Source of the DNA: CAZLRH01 sp964562015
GTDB taxonomy: Bacteria; Verrucomicrobiota; Verrucomicrobiia; Opitutales; JABDGR01
Length of the DNA: 64,000 bases
Reading direction: 5' to 3'
Assembly: GCA_964562015.1 (NCBI GenBank)
Contig: CAZLRH010000014.1
Span: 15,269-79,268 of the forward strand
Shown here: positions 9,383 through 17,140 of the stretch, one piece after another
Layout of the letters: every line of letters begins with the position of its first letter
How positions within the stretch are numbered: position 1 is the first letter of the stretch
The notes under the pieces: generated by a model
What the model was told of the DNA's origin: nothing
Database searches by the model: none
The model's input: the letters and a program-made list of their open reading frames with translations, nothing else
Translations under genes and position numbers: made by a program

Positions 9383-10254
9383 GTGAGGGTAAAACTGCAT
9401 TTCAGTCTGGAACCATGGTCATTCCCCTGGCCAAGATTCTCCCCATCCGTCCGTTTAGGCCCAAAGATGAGGCCTCGGCGAAATTTCGTTCCATAGAAGC
9501 ATCGCTGAAGGAAATTGGGTTAATCGAACCCCTGGTGGTTTATCCACAAAAGGGCCGGTCGGGAACTTACATATTGTTGGATGGCCATTTTCGGATCGAG
9601 GCTTTGAAGCGATTAGGGCAAAGTGACGCCTTGTGCCTGGTCTCCATAGATGACGACGCATTCACCTATAACGACAAGGTGAACCATATTTCACCGATTC
9701 AGGAACACTCAATGATTATGCGAGCCATCGGCCAGGGGGTCGCACCAGAGGTAATCGCAAAGACCCTGGACAAAAAGGTTCAACTGATTCGCTCGGAAAT
9801 GAATTTACTGGACGGTATTAACGCGGAGGCCATCGAACTTCTTAAGGACAAGCCGATTACCAGTGCGGCCCTTCGCCTTTTTAAGAAGGTCAAGGCGGCT
9901 CGCCAGATTGACATGGCGCAGACCATGGTCACTGTCGCGAACTATACTCATAGCTACGCCAAGGCGTTGCTTTATGGGACCATGCCAGACCAACTGCAAA
10001 CCACTGACTTCATGGACAAGTCGAAAGAATTGAAGCCCGAGGAAATAGCTCGGATGCAGGAGGAGTCGTCACGAATCGAAAAGGAGATGGAAATGTACCG
10101 TGGCGCGTATGGCGAAAACAGCTTGAAATTCAATGCCGCGCAAAGGTATCTCAAGCGGCTTTTGGATAACGCACGCATAGCCCGTTTCTTGGAGAAAAGT
10201 CACCGCGATATTTTAGACGAGTTTCGTGAGATTGTGGCACTGGAGGCCCATTGA
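9379..10254 (+). CDS. ParB/RepB-like protein 2 (RepB-type)
   Basis: A 291-residue second ParB-like protein with PLAKILPIRPFRPK, an IGLIEPLVVYP strand, and LLDGHFRIEALKRLG in place of the GxGxRR box. The middle part, with SEMNLLDGINAEAIELLKDKPIT, resembles the C-terminal region of plasmid partition RepB proteins. Its start overlaps the previous stop by four bases. It is clearly diverged from its neighbour rather than a recent tandem copy. The conserved pairing of a recombinase with two such proteins suggests that they act together. No partition ATPase is encoded nearby. Confidence 0.82.
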   Translation: MSEGKTAFQSGTMVIPLAKILPIRPFRPKDEASAKFRSIEASLKEIGLIEPLVVYPQKGRSGTYILLDGHFRIEALKRLGQSDALCLVSIDDDAFTYNDKVNHISPIQEHSMIMRAIGQGVAPEVIAKTLDKKVQLIRSEMNLLDGINAEAIELLKDKPITSAALRLFKKVKAARQIDMAQTMVTVANYTHSYAKALLYGTMPDQLQTTDFMDKSKELKPEEIARMQEESSRIEKEMEMYRGAYGENSLKFNAAQRYLKRLLDNARIARFLEKSHRDILDEFREIVALEAH

Positions 10255-10409
10255 GCGGTTAATGCCATCCATGATTTAATCACCGCCGTATGGCGCCGCG
10301 AAAAAATCCGGATTTAGGTTGCCAAAAGGTTGCCATTTTTGATGTTTCCAGTTGCTTTTCTGCGAAATTAGATGCATACTGTTTCCAGTTCTAAACCATT
10401 AACAATCAA
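10255..10409. repeat. Right flank of the recombinase cassette with short direct repeats
   Basis: This gene-free stretch contains GGTTGCCA twice in tandem (near 10316-10335) and TGTTTCCAGTT twice (near 10343 and 10379). At the end, CTAAGTC and GACTTAG can pair around a 13-base loop (about 10410-10437). Such short repeats next to a recombinase operon could be recombinase binding sites or the element end. No promoter or gene is apparent. Confidence 0.35.
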
Positions 10410-11624
10410 CTAAGTCCACGTTTTCCAGCGACTTAGCTTCGAGGCGACAGAGAGGTTCGAATCCCTCCCTCTCCGCCAGTTTACGATTTGCAGATTTTCG
10501 CCCTGCGGGGCGATAACGGGTGCGAGGTCGGAATTGAATTCGGAAACGTATTGCCAAGGGTTTAGGAACTTCACGGCCAACGATTTTTCCGCCACCTGAA
10601 AGTTCGAACCGATTTTTTTGAGGAAATCACGCTTTTGCTCGGGATTTCCCTCGGAAAGCAAAATAGAGGCGTATTTAGCCTCCAAAACGAAACGGATGGC
10701 CGGTTCGAACCGATTGTGTCGGTTGGTCTCGAAAGCTTCTAGTTTGCCCCGAAGTTCTGCCTTCCGGTTCACCAGAATATGTTTCTTGGAAACGTATTCT
10801 GGCTCGCTGACCTGCTCCGTGAGGCGCAGGTCTAGGAGAACGTCGATTTGCTTCTCGGTGGCCGCGATAGCGGCCTTCGTCGCGGTAATGGTGGCTTCTT
10901 CGGCTTTTGCCGTCTCCGCCCGCTCATTCTCAAGTTCGGTGCTCATTTGGTCAGCTATTGCCGCTTCTAGGGCAACTTTGCTGATCTCTCGGTCAACTTG
11001 GGCAGAAATGGCATCCTCGCGGGCATATTTCTGCGTGCAGGGGGCGACCCGCTTGGTGCAGCGCAAATAATTGCGCCCCTTCTGTGTCTCCGTGGTGATG
11101 AAGCACCCGCACTCGCCACAGTGGAACAGGCCGCGATACAGATAAGGCTTGAGGGCAGGCGTCTTAGACTTGCTCTTGCGGGCCATGACCGCCTGCACTT
11201 GGTCGAAAAGCCGTTTAGAGATGATGGGGTCATGGATGCCTTCGTAGAGCTCTCCGCTTGAGAGCATGGTTCCGTAGTAAAACGGATTCTTGAAAAGCTT
11301 TTGGTAGTTGGAAACCGAAAGAAACTTCCCGGTATAGGCGAGAAGTCCGACCTCGTTCATGCGCGACCGGATCTCGTGAAGGGCATAATCGCCTGTGGCG
11401 TAAAGCTCAAAGGCTTTGCGGACGAGTTTAGCTTTGGGTTCATCAACGACAATAGAACGCTTGTTGCGGTCATTGAGGTAGCCGATGGGAGCACGGCTCG
11501 GCCATACGCCGTTTCTCAATTTCTGGCGTATGCCGCGCTTGATGTTCTCCGAAAGATTGTCCACGTAGTATTTGCTCTGGCAAAAGGCGATGTTGAGCAT
11601 AAACTTTCCATGTGCAGACGGCTC
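10410..11624 (-). pseudogene. Serine recombinase, catalytic N-terminus missing
   Basis: The frame shows clear large serine recombinase sequence from AHGKFMLNIAFCQSKYYVDN onward (from about position 11,620 leftward): SENIKRGIRQKLRNG, the APIGYLNDR box, the LFKNPFYYGTM recombinase-domain end, and a zinc ribbon with CGECG and a later cysteine pair. A coiled-coil region and a beta-rich tail follow. The first 130 or so residues of the resolvase domain, including the nucleophile serine, are absent, and the frame upstream of 11,620 has no recombinase similarity. Its last codons run through the tRNA-like 3' end. It is therefore most likely the dead integrase of an older island that used the tRNA end as its attachment site. 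Confidence 0.8.
10454..10478 (+). other. tRNA-Ser-like 3' end, candidate att site
   Basis: The 25 bases from GGTTCGAATCC to CTCTCCGCCA match the T-loop, T-stem 3' strand, acceptor 3' strand and encoded CCA typical of bacterial tRNA-Ser. The upstream bases do not form a tRNA: the 5' T-stem strand mispairs and no anticodon arm or 5' acceptor strand is visible. A lone tRNA 3' end beside an integrase remnant is the usual footprint of site-specific integration. The intact tRNA must lie outside this window. Confidence 0.65.
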
Positions 11625-11978
11625 AAAGCGAAACGTAGGAAAGCGAAGATCACGAATCTTAAGCGGGCGAAGGAATTTTTGGACTCTCCAGAATGGAGCA
11701 AACACAGACAGGAAATTCGTGATGGCAAGATCAAGTTTATGCTGGAGCAGGATTATGACTTCACTGTGGCTAAATTTCGCGTGAGGCGCTCTCGAAATGT
11801 CATTTATATTGACTGGACATTTACTCCCGTGATGAAACGACCCGAGCAATTCTTTGTCAGCGGTGCACTTTCAGAGATCGGCCTAGAGCCAGAAAATACT
11901 GACTTCAATACCGGCATTATTGCCCGAGCGCACGGAAATTCTAGTATTCAACTAGAACTAAACGAAGGGTGCTGTTAA
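11610..11978 (+). CDS. Hypothetical protein or remnant
   Basis: The frame encodes about 122 residues, including RAKEFLDSPEWSKHRQEI, an EQDYDFTVAKFRVRRSR segment and a DWTFTPVMKRPEQFF segment, which read like real protein. The family is not recognised. Its first ATG lies exactly where the antisense recombinase homology begins, so the true 5' part was probably lost at the same breakpoint. No ribosome binding site is evident. It may be a gene fragment. Confidence 0.4.
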   Translation: MCRRLKAKRRKAKITNLKRAKEFLDSPEWSKHRQEIRDGKIKFMLEQDYDFTVAKFRVRRSRNVIYIDWTFTPVMKRPEQFFVSGALSEIGLEPENTDFNTGIIARAHGNSSIQLELNEGCC

Positions 11979-12132
11979 CGTCAGCGGGGTTGTATATTTG
12001 CCATACAAGAAGAACAGAATTAAAGACACCTTTGGCGATGTAGTGCGAACGGTTTATCGTGAATTCCCAAAGGCGTAAATCTTAGCCATTATCCACTTTC
12101 TGCAAGCATCGCTTGTTTAATAAAATACCCGC

Positions 12133-12444
12133 TTATTTTAAGCGAGTATGCCGTGTGGGTGTTAGCGTCCGCACAGTCGTTATTGATCTATCCCTGTTCG
12201 TAGTTACGCAAAATCTCAATCCATCACTTGAGAAATATATTGAATGCAGGGGCCTATGTTTTGCGATGGCTCTCTGATTGGCGTCCCAGCGCCGCCGGCT
12301 CACATTGCCCCAGTCACCCAAAACGTGCCGTCCTAGTGCGGGGATTAGGTCTTCCGAGGAAAGCCTCTTAGACAAGGCTGGTTCAACAACGATCTGTCCG
12401 GTCGAAAAATCTGGTATCCACTTGAGTAAAGGTACTTTTGTCAT
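12133..12444 (-). CDS. Small mobile-element-associated protein
   Basis: A 103-residue protein with a DFSTGQIVVEPAL opening, SSEDLIPALGRHVLGDWGNVS in the middle and FCVTTNRDRSITTV near the end. I recognise this layout (residues ALxRHxxGDWG, then a YxSxDGxxFxVxTxxDRSxTTV tail) from short proteins of unknown function common on plasmids and integrated elements. The ATG giving MTKVPLL was chosen because family-like sequence begins there. It stands alone, with no operon partner visible. The function is unknown. Confidence 0.6.
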   Translation of the reverse strand: MTKVPLLKWIPDFSTGQIVVEPALSKRLSSEDLIPALGRHVLGDWGNVSRRRWDANQRAIAKHRPLHSIYFSSDGLRFCVTTNRDRSITTVRTLTPTRHTRLK

Positions 12445-12772
12445 CTGGTAGCTCCATTCTGGTTTGTAAACGCGCGGGAATGCGGTAGTTCCACCCAATT
12501 TTAACGCATCCTAACGATGAGGGCAAATGGAAGGCACCACTATAAGCCTCCCCAAACAGCCGAAACGAGACGGCCCGATGCGCGATTTAATCATACGAAA
12601 GGCAGCAACGTAGGGCCGGGGCTCAATAGTTTCAAGCCAAAATCTTTAGGGGTATTCGCGAACAAGAGATGATTTCTATCCGCTTGAGGATTAGGCAATT
12701 AGCAGATTGGCAAGTGCCTCCCTTGATGACCCTTTGTCTTTTTTACAAATACCACCTTCGTGGCCCTAGCTG
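12445..12772. other. Gene-free stretch
   Basis: I see no convincing gene, tRNA or strong hairpin between the small mobile-element gene and the first RNA-like repeat. Short frames here lack codon structure. It probably belongs to the decayed island. Confidence 0.5.
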
Positions 12773-12895
12773 ACCTCGACATCGGCCATGAGGCCGATTA
12801 TTCGTCCTCTTTAACCGTAGGCGATAGCCACCCGTAAAAGCCGTATGAGCAGGAACAACGGCAGAGCGCGAGTTGCCCTAAGCGAAATGGAGAAA
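12773..12895 (+). ncRNA. Partial copy of the 5' domain of the downstream structured RNA
   Basis: About 105 bases align with 12,958-13,060. Shared blocks are ATCGGC...AGGCCG (a short hairpin), ATTCGTCCT, GGCGATAGCCACCCGT, TGAGCAGG and CGGCAGAGCG. The hairpin ATCGGCC-ATGA-GGCCGAT is perfect in this copy, and GCCGT can pair with ACGGC around the TGAGCAGG loop. Similarity ends at about 12,880, so this copy lacks the long 3' stems. It is either a truncated relic or a minimal second RNA. See the entry for 12,950-13,390. Confidence 0.5.
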
Positions 12896-12949
12896 GAGTC
12901 ATTCCCGCAGTAGTACGGTCACCTTCCCGATGAATGCAATCATTAGGTT

Positions 12950-13390
12950 GCAACGGGTCAAACCCGTATCGGCTGTAAGGCCGAAATTCGTCCTTCTTTC
13001 AACGGTTGGCGATAGCCACCCGTTTAACCCGTGTGAGCAGGGAGACCGGCAGAGCGGGACTTCCTTTGAGGCAATCCCGCTGGGCCGCCTGCTCATTCCT
13101 GGGCCAAGGTCTTGGGAGTTCGTCGCCCGAGGCGTCTGCCTTTTACACGCCGGAGGGCAAGAACCTCCCGAGTCCTTGGCCCCCCGCGTTAGCGGGTTCC
13201 CGTCCGTCCAGGTCTGGGCTTGTAAAGGACATCGGCTGTCCTTTTACTCGTGAAAACCCGTCCGTGGGTGAACCCGTTTTGTGACGTCGCGTTAGCGACG
13301 TTTGAGGGAGGTATTTGGCGAGTGCCGCCGAGCCAAATACCGACCGAAGTCGGGGGTGTCGCAAACGGGTGAATTATCGCTAACCCGTTG
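12950..13390 (+). ncRNA. Large structured RNA, candidate HEARO/omega-RNA type guide RNA
   Basis: A chain of long stems with no coding sense: ACGGGT-CAA-ACCCGT near 12,953; TGAGCAGG 13034-13041 with CCTGCTCA 13088-13095, enclosing AGCGGGA 13053-13059 with TCCCGCT 13075-13081; GGGCCAAGG 13101-13109 with CCTTGGCCC 13174-13182, enclosing GGCGT/ACGCC; a CCCGC-GTTA-GCGGG hairpin at 13183-13196; GTAAAGGACA with TGTCCTTTTAC at 13222-13247; and a closed multibranch of ACCCGTTT 13272-13279 with AAACGGGT 13363-13370 around ACGTCGC-GTTA-GCGACGT and GGTATTTGGC/GCCAAATACC. The GGCGATAGCCACCCGT and TGAGCAGGG...GCAGAGCGGG blocks remind me of HEARO (omega) RNAs that guide IscB/IsrB nucleases. No such nuclease gene follows. 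The structure is seen; the family name is from memory and not confirmed. Confidence 0.6.
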
Positions 13391-13412
13391 CTGCAAAAGG
13401 CGCTTTTGAAAC

Positions 13413-13444
13413 ACATCCCCCTCCCTCTAGCGGGGAGGGGTGTG
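13413..13444. terminator. C-rich/G-rich hairpin after the structured RNA
   Basis: CATCCCCCTCCC and GGGGAGGGGTG pair around TCTAGC, forming a strong hairpin just beyond the folded RNA. A smaller hairpin CAAAAG-GCG-CTTTTG precedes it at about 13,394. There is no clear U tract, so termination activity is uncertain. It could also be a dispersed intergenic hairpin. From here to the peroxiredoxin start no gene was recognised. Confidence 0.4.
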
Positions 13445-13653
13445 GGGATACCCTAAATCGACGGATTTTCAGCGAAAAACATTCGAACTTTGTCCAAGAG
13501 CCACCGCCAGGGCCACAAAAAAAGGCAGAAGTCAGAACGCAGAAGGTTCAATTCAGCAGGCCAACAGAGGTCTTTACAGAAGTCCACTCTTCGGAGAAAA
13601 TAATTCCACGCGTCACCTTTAACTTCAGCGTTACACCAGCCCTTTATTTATCC

Positions 13654-14271
13654 ATGAATACCTCCCAATCCCTCCTCGCCGTCACCGCCTTCATGACGGT
13701 ATCGGCCCTCACCGTTTTTGCCGCTGACGCCACGCCCGCCGCGGCCCCGGCAGCCAAACCCGCCGCCATGGCCTCCATGCCGGGAATGATTATGTCCGAC
13801 AAACCGCTTGAAATCGGCGCCACCGCGCCGGCCCTCAAGGGCACCAACCAGGACGGCAAGGTCATCGACCTCGCCGAGCTTTATAAAAAGGGTCCCGTGC
13901 TCGTCTATTTCTATCCGAAGGCCGGCACGCCGGGCTGCACGCTGGAGGCTTGTGCCTTGCGCGATGCGACGCCGGACTTCACCGCCACGAACCTCACCAT
14001 CATCGGCGTGAGCCATGACACGGTCGAGGCGCAGAAGAAATTTGCCACCGAGCAAAAGCTGCCGTTCAGCCTGCTGGCCGATCCGAAGGGCGAGATTTAC
14101 ATGGCTTTCGGAGTTCCTGGCACCACGCGCCAGTCCTACCTGGTGCAAAACGGCAAGATCGTGTGGCGCCAATTGGCCGCTTCCACGGATAAGCAGGCCG
14201 ACGATGTGAAAAAGGCCCTGGCTGACCTCAAGATCACGACGGGGCCGGCAGCCGCGCCCGCCAAGCCGTAG
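13654..14271 (+). CDS. Exported PrxQ/BCP-like peroxiredoxin
   Basis: Thiol peroxidase of the AhpC/TSA superfamily that would reduce peroxides outside the cytoplasm. The first 23 residues form a signal peptide ending FAA. An Ala/Pro linker follows, then a thioredoxin fold with PKAGTPGCTLEACALRD. The peroxidatic cysteine is C95 in the PxxxTxxC motif, and C100 five residues later is the resolving cysteine typical of the PrxQ subgroup. GVPGTTRQSYLVQNGKIVW is the conserved late strand-turn. The Ala/Pro-rich C-terminus is an extension. It precedes the ECF sigma gene by about 280 bases, so they need not be one operon. Confidence 0.9.
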   Translation: MNTSQSLLAVTAFMTVSALTVFAADATPAAAPAAKPAAMASMPGMIMSDKPLEIGATAPALKGTNQDGKVIDLAELYKKGPVLVYFYPKAGTPGCTLEACALRDATPDFTATNLTIIGVSHDTVEAQKKFATEQKLPFSLLADPKGEIYMAFGVPGTTRQSYLVQNGKIVWRQLAASTDKQADDVKKALADLKITTGPAAAPAKP

Positions 14272-14552
14272 GCTGGGGCCAGGGGAGGAAGTTGGCCGAT
14301 TGCAGTAGGAAGCTGGAATTTGGGGGTGCTAAACATACTCCCATTTCTGAACGCACCCCTTTGCATGTCCCGCCTTCCCCGCTCCGGCCCGGTTTCTAAC
14401 TTTGTTATAAAAGGTTTGCCAGGGGGTGCCGCTACAAGGTACGCCTTAGGCGTGTCTGCCCCATTGCCACCGCACACCCGACGCCCCCGGCCGGCGTTGG
14501 CGCGCGCCCTATTACGGCCCGCTGTGGAATAAGCCGTGCCCGGCCTGCTCAA

Positions 14553-15062
14553 ATGATTGGAAACCTCTCACTGGATTTCCAAAAACTGGTGGACGAGCAC
14601 TACTCCAGTCTCTACCGATTTGCGTACAGCCTCGCCGGCAACGAGCACGAAGCCAGCGACCTCACCCAACACACATTTTTCATCTATGCCAACAAGGGCT
14701 CCAGCCTGCGGGACACGACCAAGGTCAAATCGTGGCTCTTCACCACGCTGTACCGCGAATTCCTGCGGCAGCGCCGTTCCGCCCAGCGCACGCAGCCGCA
14801 AGACGAGGAAACCCTCGAGCTTTCGGCCCCGGTGGTCAATTCCGACGTAATGGCCACGGTGGATGGCGCCAGTGCCGTCGCCGCCCTTGAACAATTGGAG
14901 GAGTCCTACCGCGCCCCGATTGCCTTGTTTTACCTGCAGGATTTGTCTTATAAAGAAATAGCCGATGTGCTCGAAGTGCCCATTGGCACGGTGATGTCCC
15001 GCCTCTCGCGCGGCAAAGCCCAGCTGAAAAAAATCCTCCTCGAACACCCCCGCACCGCCTAA
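14553..15062 (+). CDS. ECF-type RNA polymerase sigma factor
   Basis: A 169-residue sigma-70 family protein of the extracytoplasmic function class. Region 2 is visible as FAYSLAGNEHEASDLTQHTFFIYA followed by VKSWLFTTLYREFLRQRR. Region 4 is LEESYRAPIALFYLQDLSYKEIADVLEVPIGTVMSRLSRGK. It directs RNA polymerase to a dedicated promoter set when released by an anti-sigma factor. The next gene, 30 bases downstream and in the same direction, encodes a single-pass membrane protein that is the likely partner. The regulated stress cannot be told from sequence. Confidence 0.93.
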   Translation: MIGNLSLDFQKLVDEHYSSLYRFAYSLAGNEHEASDLTQHTFFIYANKGSSLRDTTKVKSWLFTTLYREFLRQRRSAQRTQPQDEETLELSAPVVNSDVMATVDGASAVAALEQLEESYRAPIALFYLQDLSYKEIADVLEVPIGTVMSRLSRGKAQLKKILLEHPRTA

Positions 15063-15091
15063 ACCCCCCACCCTTTTTTGCGATTCACACC

Positions 15092-16111
15092 ATGACACCC
15101 GAGGAAGCCAAACTCATCCTCTCCGCCCGGCGGTCCGACCAGATCGACCCGGCGGATGCGCCCGCGCAGGAGGCGTTGCAGTTGGTGGCGGCCATGCCGG
15201 AGCTGGCCGCGTGGTGGCAGGCGGAGCAGGCCTTTGACCGCGCGTTTGCCCGCAAACTAGCGTCCATCGCTCCGCCGCGGGAACTGCACAGCGCCATCCT
15301 GCGCGGGGGCGCCACCATTTTTGCGGCCCGCAACCTCATCAGTGAAACGACTGACGCGGACACCTCCGACGCGGCGGGCGAAGGCGCGGCCGACGGCAGG
15401 GAGAAAGTTGTCCCCTTTTACGATGCCAACGGCAACGGCCTGGGCGAAGTGGCGGGCACGCGGCCGAATCCGCATTGGTTCCGCGTGGCGTTGCCGTGGT
15501 CGCTGGCGGCCTCGGTGGCGCTCGCGCTGCTGGGCTTCTCGATGTTTTTCAAAGCGCAGAAGCTCGAGGCCGATGCGCCGGATGATTTGGCGGGTTTTAC
15601 CCAGTACGCGACGAAGATGGAGGAAGGACACACGTTTCCCTTCAATCACAGCACCAAGCTTGAGGAAATGGAATCCGACCTCGCCAAGAACCAGGCTCCC
15701 CATGCGGACAAATTGCCCGACCGCGCCGGTGTCACGGAGATTGACGGCTGGAGCGTGGTCGAATGGCAGCACCACCGGGCCACGGAAGTCCGCCTGCACG
15801 GCGACACCACCATTGACTTGTTCATTCTCGCTCGCGCGGACTTTCCGCGGGAGAAGGAACACGCCCAACCGGAAGTGAAGCTGTCGGGCAATTACGCCGT
15901 CACCATCTGGACCGAGGGCCCGAACATTTATATGCTGCTCACCGAGAATCCCGGGGCTAAACCCACGGGCGGAAACGCGGCGGCGAAGATGAATACTCCG
16001 GCCGACGCGAATGCCGCGGCGGTTCCGGCACCGGATACGCAAGGGACAGGGTCCAGCGCGGATTTGCCGCACCGCACGCCCCAGCCCGGCGCAACCGGCG
16101 CGGGGAACTAA
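15092..16111 (+). CDS. Putative membrane anti-sigma factor
   Basis: A 339-residue protein with a helical, acidic N-terminal part, one transmembrane segment at about residues 131-150 (WSLAASVALALLGFSMFF), and a long extracytoplasmic part of about 185 residues ending in an Ala/Pro/Gly-rich tail. The N-terminal part lacks the HxxxCxxC zinc motif of ZAS anti-sigma factors. Assignment rests on its place directly behind the ECF sigma gene and on topology: a cytoplasmic domain to hold sigma and an outer sensor domain. The outer part has VEWQHHRATEVRLHG and YAVTIWTEGPNIYMLL strands but matches no family I know. Confidence 0.6.
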   Translation: MTPEEAKLILSARRSDQIDPADAPAQEALQLVAAMPELAAWWQAEQAFDRAFARKLASIAPPRELHSAILRGGATIFAARNLISETTDADTSDAAGEGAADGREKVVPFYDANGNGLGEVAGTRPNPHWFRVALPWSLAASVALALLGFSMFFKAQKLEADAPDDLAGFTQYATKMEEGHTFPFNHSTKLEEMESDLAKNQAPHADKLPDRAGVTEIDGWSVVEWQHHRATEVRLHGDTTIDLFILARADFPREKEHAQPEVKLSGNYAVTIWTEGPNIYMLLTENPGAKPTGGNAAAKMNTPADANAAAVPAPDTQGTGSSADLPHRTPQPGATGAGN

Positions 16112-16361
16112 GCGGGCATTCTGTGATACTGCGCGGGATTGTAAGGAGACTTTGCCTCGGTGAGCCCGCGCGATGCGCGTTGCCGTCTGGTTGGGCAACT
16201 GACCGATAAATTCCGCACGGCAGCCAGCACGCGAAAAAGCTGGCCATTAAGTGACTGTACATTCCATGGCGGATGGGTTCTCCCTTGCCGCCGCTGATCT
16301 GTAAAAGCCGGCACGGAAGTGCGGGAGCATTTGAGTACTCCCACACTCCGCGGGCCTGCGA

Positions 16362-17066
16362 CTACTTGCCTTGCTTGTTCAGCACATCCAAGAGCGGCTT
16401 GGCGGCCTCGGGCATCTTGGCTTTGCCGGCGAAGATTTCTGTCGGGGTGATGGTCGGGCTGTCGTAGAATTTGCGATTGCCCACGTCGTCGACCGAAACC
16501 TGCGTGGCGGCCACGGCGGCGCCGGCATCGAGGCCGCTGGTCTGCTGGTAGAGAATCACGTCCACCTTGTTGTCCGTGGTGGTGTTCTGCGTGGACTGGT
16601 CACCGGCCGCGGCGCGGACGTTGCCACTCCAGACGAACTTGCTGTCCGTGAGCGTGTTCATGGCCTTGTCGGACATCAGGAACGCGATGGTGCGGGTGGT
16701 GCCGCCGCCGATTTGCGCGCCGATGCTCGCTCCACCGAGGGTGTAAAACGCCGGGGCGCTGAATTTGCCGTCGGCATTCTTTTTCATGCCGATGCCGGTG
16801 CCGGAGGTGCCGCCGATGATGACGGCGCCGGAGACGCGGGTGAGGATGATCACGCCCTTGGCCTGGCTCACGACCCAATTCGGGATGGCGGTTTTCGGAT
16901 CGCTTTGCTGCACGGAATAGAAATTCGCGGCGTCGCTAATTTCCTTGTTCAAGGCGAGCTTGGGATCTTTCGCAGCGTCGTCGGCGGCGAAAAGGGAGGA
17001 TGTGCCGAGCAGGAGCGCGACGAATCCGAGTTGGAGGAGGGGCTGACGATTGATTTTCGTTTTCAT
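16362..17066 (-). CDS. SYLF-domain lipid-binding protein, exported
   Basis: About 234 residues. The start MKTKINRQ was chosen because it gives a clean signal peptide ending SLFA; a longer frame upstream has no signal-like start. After cleavage comes a SYLF (YSC84-like) domain: VSQAKGVIILTRVSGAVIIGGTSGTGIGM, YTLGGASIGAQIGGGTTRTIAFLMSDKAMNTL, and a YQQTSGLDAGAAVAATQVSVDDVG ending. SYLF proteins bind phosphoinositides in eukaryotes. In bacteria they are secreted or periplasmic proteins of unclear role. It is a stand-alone gene, divergent from its left-hand neighbour. Confidence 0.85.
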   Translation of the reverse strand: MKTKINRQPLLQLGFVALLLGTSSLFAADDAAKDPKLALNKEISDAANFYSVQQSDPKTAIPNWVVSQAKGVIILTRVSGAVIIGGTSGTGIGMKKNADGKFSAPAFYTLGGASIGAQIGGGTTRTIAFLMSDKAMNTLTDSKFVWSGNVRAAAGDQSTQNTTTDNKVDVILYQQTSGLDAGAAVAATQVSVDDVGNRKFYDSPTITPTEIFAGKAKMPEAAKPLLDVLNKQGK

Positions 17067-17140
17067 GAGTGAGTGTAATGGTTGGTCTAAAGGGATCGGC
17101 GTGGGGAGGTCCATGGGCCGGAAGGGCGGTGTTGCCGCTG

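Noticed and set aside
12841..12875. Possible group II intron domain V (AGCCGTATGAGC)
   Set aside because: The required two-bp bulge, catalytic triad and closing tetraloop stem are missing, and no reverse transcriptase is present.
13440..13622. A 60-codon frame just after the structured RNA, considered as a possible nuclease remnant
   Set aside because: It shows no HNH or RuvC motif and no codon bias, so it does not support an IscB or IsrB gene.
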